Source of the DNA: Pardosa pseudoannulata
Lineage: Eukaryota; Arthropoda; Arachnida; Araneae; Lycosidae
Length of the DNA stretch: 64,000 nucleotides
Assembly: GCA_032207245.1 (NCBI GenBank)
Contig: CM063503.1
Location: 104,824,560-104,888,559 of the forward strand
Direction: 5' to 3'
Every line of letters starts with the position of its first letter. Position 1 is the first letter of the stretch. The translations under genes were made by a program, and so were the position numbers. This document shows, piece by piece, positions 24,720-38,821 of this stretch. Under the pieces are notes generated by a model, which searched no databases, was not told the DNA's origin, and saw only the letters and a program-made list of their open reading frames with translations.

Positions 24720-25094
24720 CGTATGTTTTGTTTATTATACTTAAGTACACAGAAAAAATATTAACTGCTCTTCTTTCTATGCAGTCTACTCTTACAAATG
24801 ATAGAAAATTCATGAAAATCAATGGTCATTACTGCAATATCTAGTAAAATAATCTTATTAGTTAAGATTATTTCGGATACTTAAAGCAAACGTCTTATCC
24901 CAATTATCGTAGAAAATGTATTATCGTATGATTGGTATAGCCTATATTACACAATGACCTATCGCTGTTTGGTTTATAGTTTAAATTTCGCTACAAATGT
25001 TCTGTATATAAGAAATTATTTATTCATATTTTGGATAATGGCAAAGGATTTGTAGAAACGAAATTTCACGAAAATCAAGCTACTTTGTTTTTTA

Positions 25095-25097
<3 letters not shown>
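24720..25097. other. AT-rich gene-free stretch
   Basis: Nothing supportable is seen before the TA/TG array. Confidence 0.55.
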
Positions 25098-25171
<74 letters not shown>

Positions 25172-25190
25172 CTGTGTGTGTGTATATACA
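25098..25190. repeat. (TA)n followed by (TG)n
   Basis: About 60 bp of TA passes into about 26 bp of TG (one C interruption) and ends TATATACA. Confidence 0.97.
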
Positions 25191-25238
25191 AGGTTTGAGG
25201 CATAAATCATGACAACTATTTTTTTTCTTCTAGACATG

Positions 25239-25411
25239 GTTTGGTTTGGAGCGCTACGGTCTACTTTTTGCAACACGAGGGCTAATGAGACCGGGACCTA
25301 CTGTTTAAAGCCGATTCCGAACGGCTACGAACTTCCATGCCACAGTGGGATTCGAACCCACGAACTCCGGTTCCGAAGGCCAGCACTCTAACCATTCGGC
25401 CATCGTTCGGC
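25239..25411 (-). mobile_element. tRNA-derived SINE copy 1 (best preserved)
   Basis: Read on the minus strand from 25411, the element starts with a tRNA-like head containing an A box (TGGCCGAATGG, about 25393-25403) and a B box (GGTTCGAATCC, about 25349-25359). The body follows (CGTAGCCGTTCGGAATCGGC, ACAGTAGGTCCCGG), and the 3' end is a CCAAACCAAAC tail. A 10 bp target-site duplication, TCTAGACATG, flanks it at 25229-25238 and 25412-25421, which defines the ends. It is the least degraded of five copies in the window, so the most recent. It would have been transcribed by RNA polymerase III and moved by a partner LINE; it codes for nothing. Confidence 0.92.
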
Positions 25412-25421
25412 TCTAGACATG

Positions 25422-25654
25422 TGAACGGATCACAAACGTATATGAGTCGTGTGGAAGTTCTGCAACATATTATGCAGAAAAACAGATGCCTTTGTTATAG
25501 CTGGAGGTATAGAAGCGAGGGCAGTTAAATCAGTCAGTTGGTGAATGTCGTGCGAGATAGAAGTATCCCGCTCGCTTACATTAAAATAGCCGTTCTCCGA
25601 GGGATAAATTCGATGAAATGTCACAGTAAATTAGTGGAAACATTTGGGAATGAT
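25422..25654. other. GC-richer unclassified stretch
   Basis: Between the SINE and the next TA array the base composition stays well above the window average (ATCCCGCTCGCTTAC, CCGTTCTCCGAGGG). Overlapping short frames exist on both strands, with no domain. It may be a relic of another repeat. Confidence 0.3.
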
Positions 25655-25683
25655 TTATATATATACATATATACACACACACA

Positions 25684-25757
<74 letters not shown>
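25655..25757. repeat. (TA)n with internal (CA)n
   Basis: TA-rich array with a short CACACACACACA block at about 25673-25686 and a TATTATAT slip near 25719. Confidence 0.96.
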
Positions 25758-25761
<4 letters not shown>

Positions 25762-25819
25762 GGAATCGCTGATTGGCACCGTAGGCCCTGGTCCCCTCAG
25801 GTTGTTGCACCTAGGTGTT

Positions 25820-25843
25820 TACATACATACATATACATATACA

Positions 25844-25875
<32 letters not shown>

Positions 25876-25884
25876 CATATATAT
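25820..25884 (+). repeat. (ATAC)n microsatellite
   Basis: Tetranucleotide ACAT repeats, mixed with ATATAC units, over about 65 bp. A GC-richer spacer (GTAGGCCCTGGTCCCCTCAG, about 25782-25801) separates it from the TA array. Confidence 0.96.
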
Positions 25885-26589
25885 GAGCCGTTTTCTTTCA
25901 AAGAGGTGTAAGTTCATTTTGAAAAAAAGATTAATTAAAAATAAGAAGAAATACAATTTACTATGAACTTTATATAAATATAAGTTTTATATAAAAATAT
26001 AAACTAGTGTAAAACATAAATCCATATTTTTCAATTTATTCAAGTGCAAAACATTAAATATATCTATATAAAATAAAATACTCTTACACTTGATTCAAAG
26101 GAAATGGCTCATATATTAATATTTATAATTGACTACATAAATACATACATATGCATGTTCAAGCTGAATCCTGAATAATATATTTTAGTAAATGTATAAA
26201 ACAATTTGGAAAATATATTTAAATTAAATAAAAATATAATTTAAATTATTTAATTATTTTTGTTTCATAAGTATTTTTAATTATGTATGTAATTTAAAAA
26301 TATTTTAGTATAACTAACTAAAAATCAATCTACAAATTCTATTAAGAAGCGAGGAAAAACTTCAAGCAGTCAGCAAAATTGCAATACGTGGGCTGAGTTC
26401 ATTTTCTATCGAACTATTTTTGACTGATATACTCTTCTCATGTGATTTCAAAAGAACTTTAGTACTTAATCTTAACAGTATGTTTTTACTTATATTTGTA
26501 TTTAAAATAAAACTGATTTCCATTCTTCAAAATATTTGTCAATGTCAAATGTTTCATGAAATCACTCCAAAAGCTATATTCATTCCTCA
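25885..26589. other. AT-rich gene-free stretch
   Basis: Nothing supportable; simple AT-rich DNA. Confidence 0.55.
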
Positions 26590-26950
26590 CGAAACATATC
26601 AATTCGTTTCGTGTCCACTGTCCAGCGTTCGGGGAGTGCAAGATCTCATGAATAGAGCAGAGAATGTGCGAAAAACTCGTAGGGTATTGCACGTAGAAAA
26701 AGTCCCTGAATAGTTTGGTGACACGTTATCGGCCTGACAAATATCAAAAAGATCACCAGTAATCTCCGAGAACCTAAGAGAATGATTCTGGAAGGTTAAG
26801 AATCACCCCGAATGAGAAGATATCGGCCATGCCAATAAAAGAATAGACAAGACCAAAGAGAGGGGATCGTTCAGTCCGTTTTTGAAAAGAAACTGACTGA
26901 CCCCCTCGTCGAGGCCAGTCTATAGGAGAAATATTCCAAAATCGCAATAG
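26590..26950. repeat. GC-richer unclassified scrap
   Basis: A sharply GC-richer block (for example CACTGTCCAGCGTTCGGGGA, GACTGACCCCCTCGTCGAGG) has stops in all frames and no recognisable domain, palindrome or terminal repeat. It looks like a decayed mobile element of unknown class. Confidence 0.3.
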
Positions 26951-27089
26951 ACATGTAATTCCATATTATTTAGGAATTCCGAAAATTATTACTTAGTAGA
27001 CAATGCATTATTTATACTAGTCTTTATTAACCCCTTCCGGTAAAATGAAGAGTATAGCTAGTAATTAGTTTTTCATTCCATACCGCACA

Positions 27090-27110
27090 ATGACGAGATA
27101 CACTCGTCAT
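27090..27110. repeat. Subterminal 8 bp stem-loop of piggyBac-type element
   Basis: ATGACGAG (27090-27097) and CTCGTCAT (27103-27110) are perfect inverted repeats around the loop ATACA. The position, about 60 bp inside the left end, parallels the CGTACG palindromes of the other element. Confidence 0.7.
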
Positions 27111-27238
27111 GCGATTAAAGTTACTGTTAAATATGATAATTAATTTAGTTTAAAATTTCTAGTGTACTGAATTTGGCAACACTTTTATCACTTGTGAAAA
27201 TCACAAGTCACTATTGCATATTATTTACTTAGAATTTC

Positions 27239-27445
27239 TTGGCACAAGTCATTGCCAAATCAATGAGTCAGAATAAAAGAAAACCTACTAAGAAATGCTG
27301 TGTGTGTTACAAGAATCAAATTAAAAGTGACACTACTTGGCGGTGTAAACAATTAAGAATTCCTTTGGACTTTGTTTTGAAAAGTACCACTAGCTTGAAG
27401 ACTATTATCTTAATTTTACCGTTTCCGATACTTAACACTATGTAA
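27239..27445 (+). pseudogene. piggyBac transposase C-terminal remnant
   Basis: A 68-codon open frame inside the element; its first ATG is at 27263. It contains KRKPTKKCCVCYKN, then SDTTWRCKQ, then IPLDF. This matches the layout of the cysteine-rich zinc-binding domain that ends many piggyBac transposases (C-x2-C, about 12 residues, C-x2-C, then a P-L segment before a final C/H pair). The second C-x2-C is broken here (RCKQL, cysteine replaced by leucine), and the closing CF-x-x-x-H-T motif is not recognisable, replaced by an unrelated hydrophobic tail. The fragment is decayed. Confidence 0.65.
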
Positions 27446-27565
27446 AAAGTGGATTTTAATTAAGAATATGTAAGAATTGTAAAATGAAACAAGTTTTTTA
27501 AATAAAAATTAAATGGTTATTTCATGCACAGTTTTTCATTATTAAATCATACCGGAAGGGGTTAA

Positions 27566-29170
27566 AATGATTTTATCTAGTTATCCAGAAAATGTAATTT
27601 AAATATTTCTTAACAGTGTTAATAAAATTAATTTTGCAACATTCTTTACTTGTTCTTAAATAATTATATATACGAAATCTTAATATTTCAATTGAAAATA
27701 AATACTCTATTTTATTACAATATTGGATTAATTTTCTTAGATCGACAGCTATAAAATTCTTTTCATAAAATTTTAATTAGGAATATCCACAATCTTAAAG
27801 TCTCTTATTTGTAAATTCTTAATATTTTGAAAGAAAATGTTTAACTGCGGTCTTATTCCGATAATACAATAATGAAAGTATGCAAATTTATCTGCCGTTG
27901 CCTAGAAGCTTAATGAGTTAAACACAAGAGATCCAATAAAAAATTCTAATAATTCAGATTCTTAAGTTTCTTTCCGGAAAGTTCTCCAAAGAAAAAAATA
28001 TCAGTAAATGTAGTTCCGTGAAATTAAAGGAAATGTCAACAAATTGTGCTTCAAGCAACACATCAAAACGGATAAAATAAATACCCCCGAGACCTATGAT
28101 TAACAGCAAATAGTATAGTATTTAAACAAATAATTTTTGTTTGTTTAGCACTCAATTTTCTGAGGCCTAATTCTTATTTCACGAGTAATTAATTATTTTA
28201 ATTAAGAAATTTCTTACTGTCAAATATTTTTTAAAGACATCATCTAATAAAATATCTATAAAAATACATATTACCGTTTAAAGCATATTTAAAAAAATAA
28301 TGAGAAAATATTGTATTGTTTTGATTCATCAAAACAGCTTTATTCTTTGGAGTTTTAACATGACTAAAATACTCATAGTCAATAAATTAAATATCTCTGT
28401 AATTCTTTGGAATTTAATGTAATTTACTAAATATTACAGACAAAAGTTTTCTTTCTAATATTGAAAAACGTTATTCTCCACTTTTTTTTCACCAAGAACA
28501 CACAATTCTTTGAAGTTTTAACATAAAGCGATTGTTCTTTGTTAATTTAAAGTTCGCATAAAATTAAAAAAAATTCTTTGATTAATAATTATGCAAGATT
28601 AGATTTTAATGAAAACACACAGTATTTCTTTGAAGATTTTAGTACTATTTAACAGTTATTAATGTTGTTGCTTCTTGAACAATTCTAATTAATTAAACAT
28701 ATAATTAAATTCTTGCTTTGGTACAGTCGTATTAATTTTTCTTTGACTTACTTTAACATAAAGGACATTTTAAATAACAAAACTAAAGAGAGAGTAAAAG
28801 TTAAACTTTTAAAATAATCTCTAGACAAAACAAGTAATTTATCTTTATTGGAACCGGTTACACAATTTTTCTCCCACGAAACATTTTACAGGATATTTTA
28901 CACTTTTGTTTCAGATTTTTTGTTAGAAGTATTTTAATTTAATATATTTTAGTCTCCGATTTTTTTATACTAGTTACTTTGTTTTATGATAAAAATGACA
29001 GAAGCTATAAGAAAATTTCACTTATATACTGTATACAAAAGGAATTCCAAATTCAGTATTGACATCACATAATATGTATCTCTCTATTTCCTAACCCCTC
29101 CCTCTCTCTTTGTATATATTCCACTTTTTTCAAGAGTGATTCAACTAATTTGTTACCTCTATTTAACATT
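27566..29170. other. AT-rich stretch with a loosely repeated motif
   Basis: No gene is seen. Variants of ATTCTTTGAAGTTTTAAC recur near 28333, 28400, 28505 and 28626 at irregular spacing. They may be traces of an old tandem array or coincidence. Confidence 0.45.
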
Positions 29171-29347
29171 CAGTTTTGGTTTGGTTGGAATTTTGGAGTT
29201 TACGTTTTACACGAGGGCTAAAAATACCTTATCCTACTGATTAAGGCCGATTGCGAATATCTATGACGAACCATAACAGCAGCGGGATTCATATATGCAA
29301 ACTGAGGTACCATAGAGCAACACCCTACCCATTCAACCATCGGTTGG
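29171..29347 (-). mobile_element. tRNA-derived SINE copy 2
   Basis: Same family as the copy at 25239-25411, more diverged: the tail reads (as plus) TTTTGGTTTGGTTGG, the body keeps ACACGAGGGCTAA and GATTAAGGCCGATTGCGAA, and the tRNA head is degraded (GGGATTCATATATGC in place of the B box). A 9 bp target-site duplication, TTTAACATT, flanks it at 29162-29170 and 29348-29356. Confidence 0.85.
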
Positions 29348-29449
29348 TTTAACATTAATGAATTTAATGCTTAGTGTGGATGTGTAATGCTTAGTATATA
29401 GTAATGTCGCGTAAGTAGTAGGCTATGTACATTAAACAACTATCACTTT

Positions 29450-30140
29450 CCTAAAGCATATGTATTTGTTATATCATTCTAGCCTCCTCTAGGAGTACAT
29501 AAAGTGGGCAAAAGCACAGCTTTCAAGATGGTGCAGGCAATCGATTATCAGCTGTTACGGGAAGACACGCAAAGGACGTTATAAAAATCGCTATGAAATT
29601 GAAACAACTTCCGGGGAAAAGAGGAAGATATTCTTGAATTTTTTTGGCATTCTGCCTTGAATTTGAAGTTATTGATGTCCGTGGGATTTTAAGGATTATG
29701 GGTTGTTCGTCGGATGCCACAGTGACTTCAGATTCATCGATGAAACCACGGAACTCGTTCAGAGACACAATAAAAGCTAAAGCTTCATTATAATTAAGCT
29801 TTGAGGAATTTAACAGTCTACTGGCATTTGAAATAGGGTGTTTTTTGGTACCTCCACTCTGCAGAAGGACTTTTCTAAAGGCGTAGTCTCTATCATCTGT
29901 GGGAATAAGTAATGATTTTCTTTCCTCAACTTTAAATACAAGTTCTTATATTTATGTTCAGCTCATATTCTTTATGGGGAGGTTTTGGAGAGGTCGGAAT
30001 ACCTAAGAAAAAATTCGTATTACTCTAATATACCCCAGATAAGTTTGCAGGAACGATTGTATTTTGTTGTCGGCATTTCTTGAATAGATGTTTTCTCTCT
30101 ATCGACTTCAACTGCCGTTTTCGTTATGTACTGAACTAAT
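29450..30140 (-). pseudogene. Broken coding region, family not identified
   Basis: The minus strand has a 140-codon open stretch (29945 down to 29523), preceded by TAA at 29946-29948, with protein-like composition unusual for this window: ERKSLLIPTDDRDYAFRK, then VLLQSGGTKKHPISNASRLL, then SLNEFRGFIDESEVTV. Further upstream, other frames also look coding: FFLGIPTSPKPPHKEYEL (about 29955-30020), TIVPANLSGVY ending at a TAG (about 30026-30060), and AVEVDREKTSIQEMPTTK (about 30070-30125). Downstream, a frame change would give KLFQFHSDFYNVLCV and then CLHHLESCAFAHF. So one old coding sequence seems to have taken several frameshifts and stops. I do not recognise the protein. It may be a dead gene, a processed pseudogene or a transposon ORF. 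No poly(A) tract or terminal repeats settle this. Confidence 0.5.
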
Positions 30141-33100
30141 TATTTGTTACAATTACAAGAGAAATTGCATTTCTAGAGATAGGCATATAACTTAAATTCC
30201 TGTAATTTTCTAAATTTAAATCATCTAAATATTTATCCTAAGTTTTAGACAGTACATAAATATCCTTCAATTATCAAAGTAAAATTCAACAACGTCATCC
30301 AAAAGTCCCTTTGTCGCAATCTTCGAAATTACTTCGATTTAGTGTTACCCATTCATTACATTAATCATGGACATTGATTTAAAGAACACATTATTTTAGT
30401 CTTCTATTGGCTAGGAACTCATCCAACTCTTTCTTTAGCCCTTTCTTTTATCTGTGGAAATGATACTATAATATAATGATAAGTGGAATAATAATACGTG
30501 GATGGGGTGGGGATAAGCGTAAATATGTAATATTGGATATTGTGACATTCCCTTGATGATAGACATCTGCATAATAACCAAATAACTTATTTAAACATGC
30601 TTTTTGTTCATCAGATATTTGTTTTACTTCAGTTTCTCTTAACAAAGAAGTGTTAACGTCTGGAATATATTCCGGACACTCAGATGACCTAAACTAATTA
30701 TCACTAAAATTTAAATTCAGTCTCAGATTATCACGGTATTGTCACATATTATTTGGTTAGTGTGCATTAATTCCAAGCAAATCGGAACTACCATCCTTCA
30801 ATTCTAGTTTTTACTTCGGTTATATATATTTCTTTTCCGTTTTCAAGACCATTTAGTTTTTCAAATTGTGTTCCCCTCTCTTGCAATATGCGAAATAAAC
30901 AGTTCTGAAGCTACGATGTGACTGAATACATAATCAGAGCAAACAATCCTATTTACTCCGTTGATTTTAACACAACAATATTGTAAAGGGTTAAAGAAAT
31001 CTTCGAATGTTTTAGTATATAATCTATATTCTCCTGTTGTAAAATACGACAAGCAGGAAAGGTCAGGTTATTGGATTCAAGTAGAATAAATGTTTTGATG
31101 ATAATAAACAAGTTTGTGTATAGACATCTGTGGTAAACAGGGAAATATATCTTCATGAAACGGTTAACATTTCACTCCGTGCAGTATGGTATAGTAAAAG
31201 TTGCATACGAATATTTACGTATTAGTATGTAGGTATTTATATTAAATTCCTTTTGGAATCAAATAATTTTCTATGGATAAATTTGAATCATATAAGCACC
31301 CTTTAAAATATAATTGCTGAAATTAAATACTTTACCATTACCATCAGTCGTTTCATTACATACAAGTGCTTTATAAACTAAATTAGGGTATTAAAGACTG
31401 CGTTTTCAAATACACGTTTTTACAATTTATACCCATCTCATAAGGATAGACAATTGAAGATTTTCCTGATCAGTAAATTAAGTAAAATTTGGAAATAACT
31501 GATGCCGAAAAGCCATTCAGGAATACCCGATGCTATGACGCTATTGAAAAATTAGAAATGGTATTATCTTATTGGACAATTTTAAATTTACACATTTAAT
31601 AACAATTTTCATGCCAGACATTAACAATGTAATAAACATCTACAAATCTTTGACACAAAATTATAATTGCTTTTAAATTAGATAGTGAATGTATTAATTT
31701 AAAATTTTCAGTGTAGCTAGATAATATAACTATAGGCTGTAAAATGAGTTTATTTATATAAATTAAAATATTATTCATATTTTTAAAATAAGCATTTTAT
31801 TTATTGAGTCTACCTATGTTCAGCCTTCGGAACATTTCTCATATTTGTGAATACATACTGATATCTTATAGAAACATAACGCATACATGTTCGATATAAT
31901 AAAAAATATTTTATAAAATAAAACGTATTATCATTATTAAAAATCAAAGATTGAATATAATTGAGCAAGTAATGGAACATAATTTATACAAAACAAAATA
32001 CACTTAATTTTTATTAATAATTTCTTAATTTATATTTATAAAGCTTCACTGCTAAATCTTGAATGTTATGTCTAAAATATTTTTACGGTAAATGGGAGTT
32101 CAAATTATAATTAAAATTATAAAACTGTAATTTTAGTGTTATATTAATTTTGAATTTTAAATTTCTGTTTTGTAAGAAAATTTGAAGACTAAATACTTAA
32201 AAAGCAATCAAATTTAACTTATACCTACCTAATATTTTTCAGACAGACAGCATAAAGAATACCTTAGAAATCATTCTATGTAAATGTATGTAAATGTATG
32301 ATATACAAAATTGAAACAGAAATTTCAATAGGTCATCTGAAAATTGTGCTTATCTTCTACATTATAGTAAATACTTTTTCCACGTGAAAAATCTTGGTTT
32401 CAATCAGAATAAAATGCTCTGTCTAGTTATATATATATAAAAAATTATTTTTTCAGCTAATGTATTTTATTCTTGTAAGAATGACAACTATAAAGAAACT
32501 CAAAATAGCTGCATAGAAAATTGAATATTTTGACTGAAAGTTAAATAAATTGTTAAAAAAAGAATTCAAATCTTAGAATAAATTTATCCCCAAAATTTTG
32601 AACTTACCAACATATCTTTAAAATTGAGATTCCCATTGCCTTATAAATGTTTATTTCAAACATATCTTTCGGTAGAATATCCTGATGAACAAAGTAAACA
32701 TTGCAAATAGTTAGATTAAAAGCGTAATTGACCTGTGTCTCGGCAAAAATGAATAAAAAGACTTGTTTTTTCCCTAGAAATTAGTTATAAATAAGATTGT
32801 ATCCGATACAGAGATAGTATTAAATTTCATTTTTATGAATGTTTTGAATTTCTCCTACGATTGTTTAAGAAATATATCAAAATTTTAATCCAAAGAGAGC
32901 GTTTTTAAATTTAAAATCTGTCGCACATAATGGATACAACTTGCATTCTTCTTTCAAATCCCCAAAAAGAAATAAGTCAAGATGCAAATGAGTTTCACTA
33001 GTGATACAAAATGTCTGGGCAAGAAACTTTCAGGAATTAAATTACAGAAAGTATTAAGAAAAACTTTAAAAATGCATGGAACATATGAATATGAGTTTGC

Positions 33101-34252
33101 CGACAAAAGAGGAAGTTTTTCTATTCCATGATATATCTTGCTACAGAAGGCAATATGAATAAGAAAATACAATATTAAAAAAAACTTTATTGGAAAAAAA
33201 TCCCATAAACTTTTAAGAATAATTTTCTTTCAAATAAGTATTGCGATATAACTTCTTTTCTGGTTTTCAAAAACAGAATTAAAAAAAGCAGCTTGACTGT
33301 ATTTATAAAGTATTTTCAAAGCCCTAAAATTTCTTTCAATGCTTTAAACGCGAAAGAGTTTAAAAAATTCTTAACTTAGGTATGCTATGAATTGAAGTTT
33401 ATGTATTCGTAAATCCCTAGGATATTTCTGAATGCTAAACCTTGATCCTGTTCATATTATATAGAAATATTTTTTAAAAGTCATACATACTTTTCTTTAG
33501 TTTTTAGTATAAGAGATAGCAATATTATAAAATATTGAAACTGTTAAAAATTAAAGCAATTCATTATACACTTTGTTTTTGCTTTAAACGAAACGTAATT
33601 TTTATGCCTCATAAACGCTCTTTAAATAATGTATGTTTTCTTCATAATAAATGTTATCTCATAAGTTAAGCATTTTCAAACATTTTGACTAATGCAAGTC
33701 ATAAATCCAAGGTTGTCAAGAATGAATTATTTTATGGCAGATATAATAAACAATAACAAATATGTAGTTTAATTTTTATAGTTAAATAACAATATTTTCC
33801 CTATCTTGAAACATATGACACCTTCGGCTTTCATTGTTTGTTCAAAAGTGTAATTTATTAGTTCATAAACTTTCGGATTATATCATACAGCTAATATATA
33901 AATGAGATCAAATTATTATGTTACATTATTGTTTATTTCAAATTTTAGATACATTAATATATTGTATGTGGGACACGTACTAGTACGTTTTCTTACGATT
34001 GATACGTGAGTTCGGGTCACGTACTTGTACGGGTTAGTGTAACAACATGGTTTGTTTGTGGGTACAAAAATTACGGTAAATACAGGAAACCGAAACCGAA
34101 TATTTTTGTCTACTACATATATTCTGGAACAATTTAGACAAAAACTAGTTTTTATATTAGTCGATGCGGAACCACAGTACAGGAAGGTTGATTAAAAATA
34201 TCAGTTTAGATATAAAATTAACTTTTTATTTACAGTTGCGAAAAGGAAATTA
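30141..34252. other. AT-rich gene-free stretch
   Basis: No gene is supported. The only structured item is the CGTAC palindrome cluster near 33972-34041. Short frames at 30861-31156 and 32954-33172 lack domains. Confidence 0.55.
33972..34041. repeat. Paired CGTAC palindromes
   Basis: A perfect 14 bp palindrome, ACGTACTAGTACGT, is followed about 45 bp later by CACGTACTTGTACGGG. The arrangement recalls the two CGTACG motifs inside the piggyBac-type element at 3702-3762, but no TTAA plus CCC end could be paired with it. It may be a relic of a related element. Confidence 0.4.
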
Positions 34253-37589
<3,337 letters not shown>

Positions 37590-37760
37590 ATGAAAAAGAC
37601 CCACGCTCGCGTAAGATTTTAGGATAATCCGGTCAGGCGAAAGCATTTTTGAACTATTTGATGAGCTTGCTAACACATAAGTTTCAATCAGGGCATGGAC
37701 TTTGAAATGGTGAACACACTCTACGCGTGTCTCCGCCACGAACAATGAAAATGGCGCAGG
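37590..37760. other. Small CpG-containing patch
   Basis: CpG dinucleotides cluster here (CCACGCTCGCGTAAG, CCGGTCAGGCGAAAG, CTACGCGTGTCTCCGCCACG) against a CpG-poor background. A short minus-strand frame and a 12-codon plus-strand frame from an ATG at 37751 exist, without domains. It could be a decayed repeat or a promoter or first-exon region; undecided. Confidence 0.25.
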
Positions 37761-37861
37761 TTTTGCTTTTAGAAGAAACGATGATTTAATAAACTTATTA
37801 TTATGAAGAAAGACTGTTTTCCATTCGCCTTAACTCTAGATCCTGACACGACATGACACGA

Positions 37862-37881
37862 TACACACACACACACACACA
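37862..37881 (+). repeat. (AC)10 microsatellite
   Basis: Twenty bases of AC repeat, following ACACGACATGACACGATAC. Confidence 0.95.
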
Positions 37882-38637
37882 TTGCATTATTTATGTTTAA
37901 TTGGCAAATTTGAATTAGCATATTTGTTTATTAAAAAAAATCACATTCCGGTAGAGGAAAAACATTTTTAGACTTTTGTCTTGGTATCAAAACAGATATA
38001 TCCATTAATATTTAGATTCTGATGTAATTTAATGATCTGAAGAAATTTTTATCATAACATTTATATAGAGGAAATTTATAAAATTCTCTTATACATTTAA
38101 CTAAAACCATTATTTCAGTTATCTGTAAACATTTGTAAATCACTTTTATATAGATTATGGGATTGTATATCATGGAAATCGGAAATATTTCATGTATCTA
38201 GGTATTTCAGCACTGAAAGACAGGTCTGATTGTAATAAGATGATTTCTGTAATCATATTACCCTGAATTTAAAGTTTTATATCTTTCTACATATATAATG
38301 TTAGGTTGGTTAGATATTTTCAGTCTGAGGCTCAAGGTATCTGTACTAGAGGATAATTTGTTTTGAACCGTTAGTAAAATTTTAATTCTAGAACCAAACT
38401 TCACTTGTTAGGCTCGGTAGATGTTAGCGGACGTACAAGCTAACAGAACAAGAACAAAATTTCATTTACACAGTTTGCATAAAACATTTATACCTTTGTC
38501 TCATTTACAGAGAAAGATTACACTTTATTACTGTTTTTTCGAAGCATTGCTTATTCCTACAACACATCATTCTGTGTAGTTCCCCTATTCCCGCTCGTGC
38601 TTGATTCATATTCCGTCGAATTGCTATTTTGTTGAAA
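37882..38637. other. AT-rich gene-free stretch
   Basis: Nothing supportable before the SINE. Confidence 0.55.
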
Positions 38638-38809
38638 TTCATTTCGAGAGCTATGGTCTACTGGTTTTCTCATGATGGGTAATGAGGTCGGGACCTACTG
38701 TTTAGAGCCGATATTGAACGGCTAGGATCATCCATACCAGCAGCGGGATTTGAACCCACAAATGCCGGTACGGAAGAGCAGAACTTTTCCATTCGAACGT
38801 AGTTCGGCC
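38638..38809 (-). mobile_element. tRNA-derived SINE copy 3
   Basis: Same family as 25239-25411. On the plus strand it keeps GGTCGGGACCTACTGTTTAG, GCCGATATTGAACGGCTAGG and GGGATTTGAACCCAC (B-box complement). The A-box side is disrupted by an insertion (CCATTCGAACGTAGTTCGGC). A 12 bp target-site duplication, ATTTTGTTGAAA, lies at 38626-38637 and 38810-38821. The (GGTTT)n tail end is lost or truncated. Confidence 0.88.
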
Positions 38810-38821
38810 ATTTTGTTGAAA

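Larger units (their letters stand above)
27031..27561 (+). mobile_element. Second piggyBac-type element, internally deleted
   Basis: The 531 bp element is bounded by TTAA at 27027-27030 and 27562-27565. It has perfect 12 bp terminal inverted repeats, CCCCTTCCGGTA at the left and TACCGGAAGGGG at the right. A subterminal stem (ATGACGAG ... CTCGTCAT) lies at 27090-27110, and a remnant of the transposase C-terminal cysteine domain at 27239-27445. Ends and stem sequence differ from the element at 3687-4450, so it belongs to a different subfamily. It lacks the N-terminus and catalytic core and cannot mobilise itself. Confidence 0.88.

Noticed and set aside
25340..25411. tRNA gene
   Set aside because: It has A and B boxes, but it is the head of a SINE with a target-site duplication around the whole 173 bp unit, and related copies show the same body and tail.
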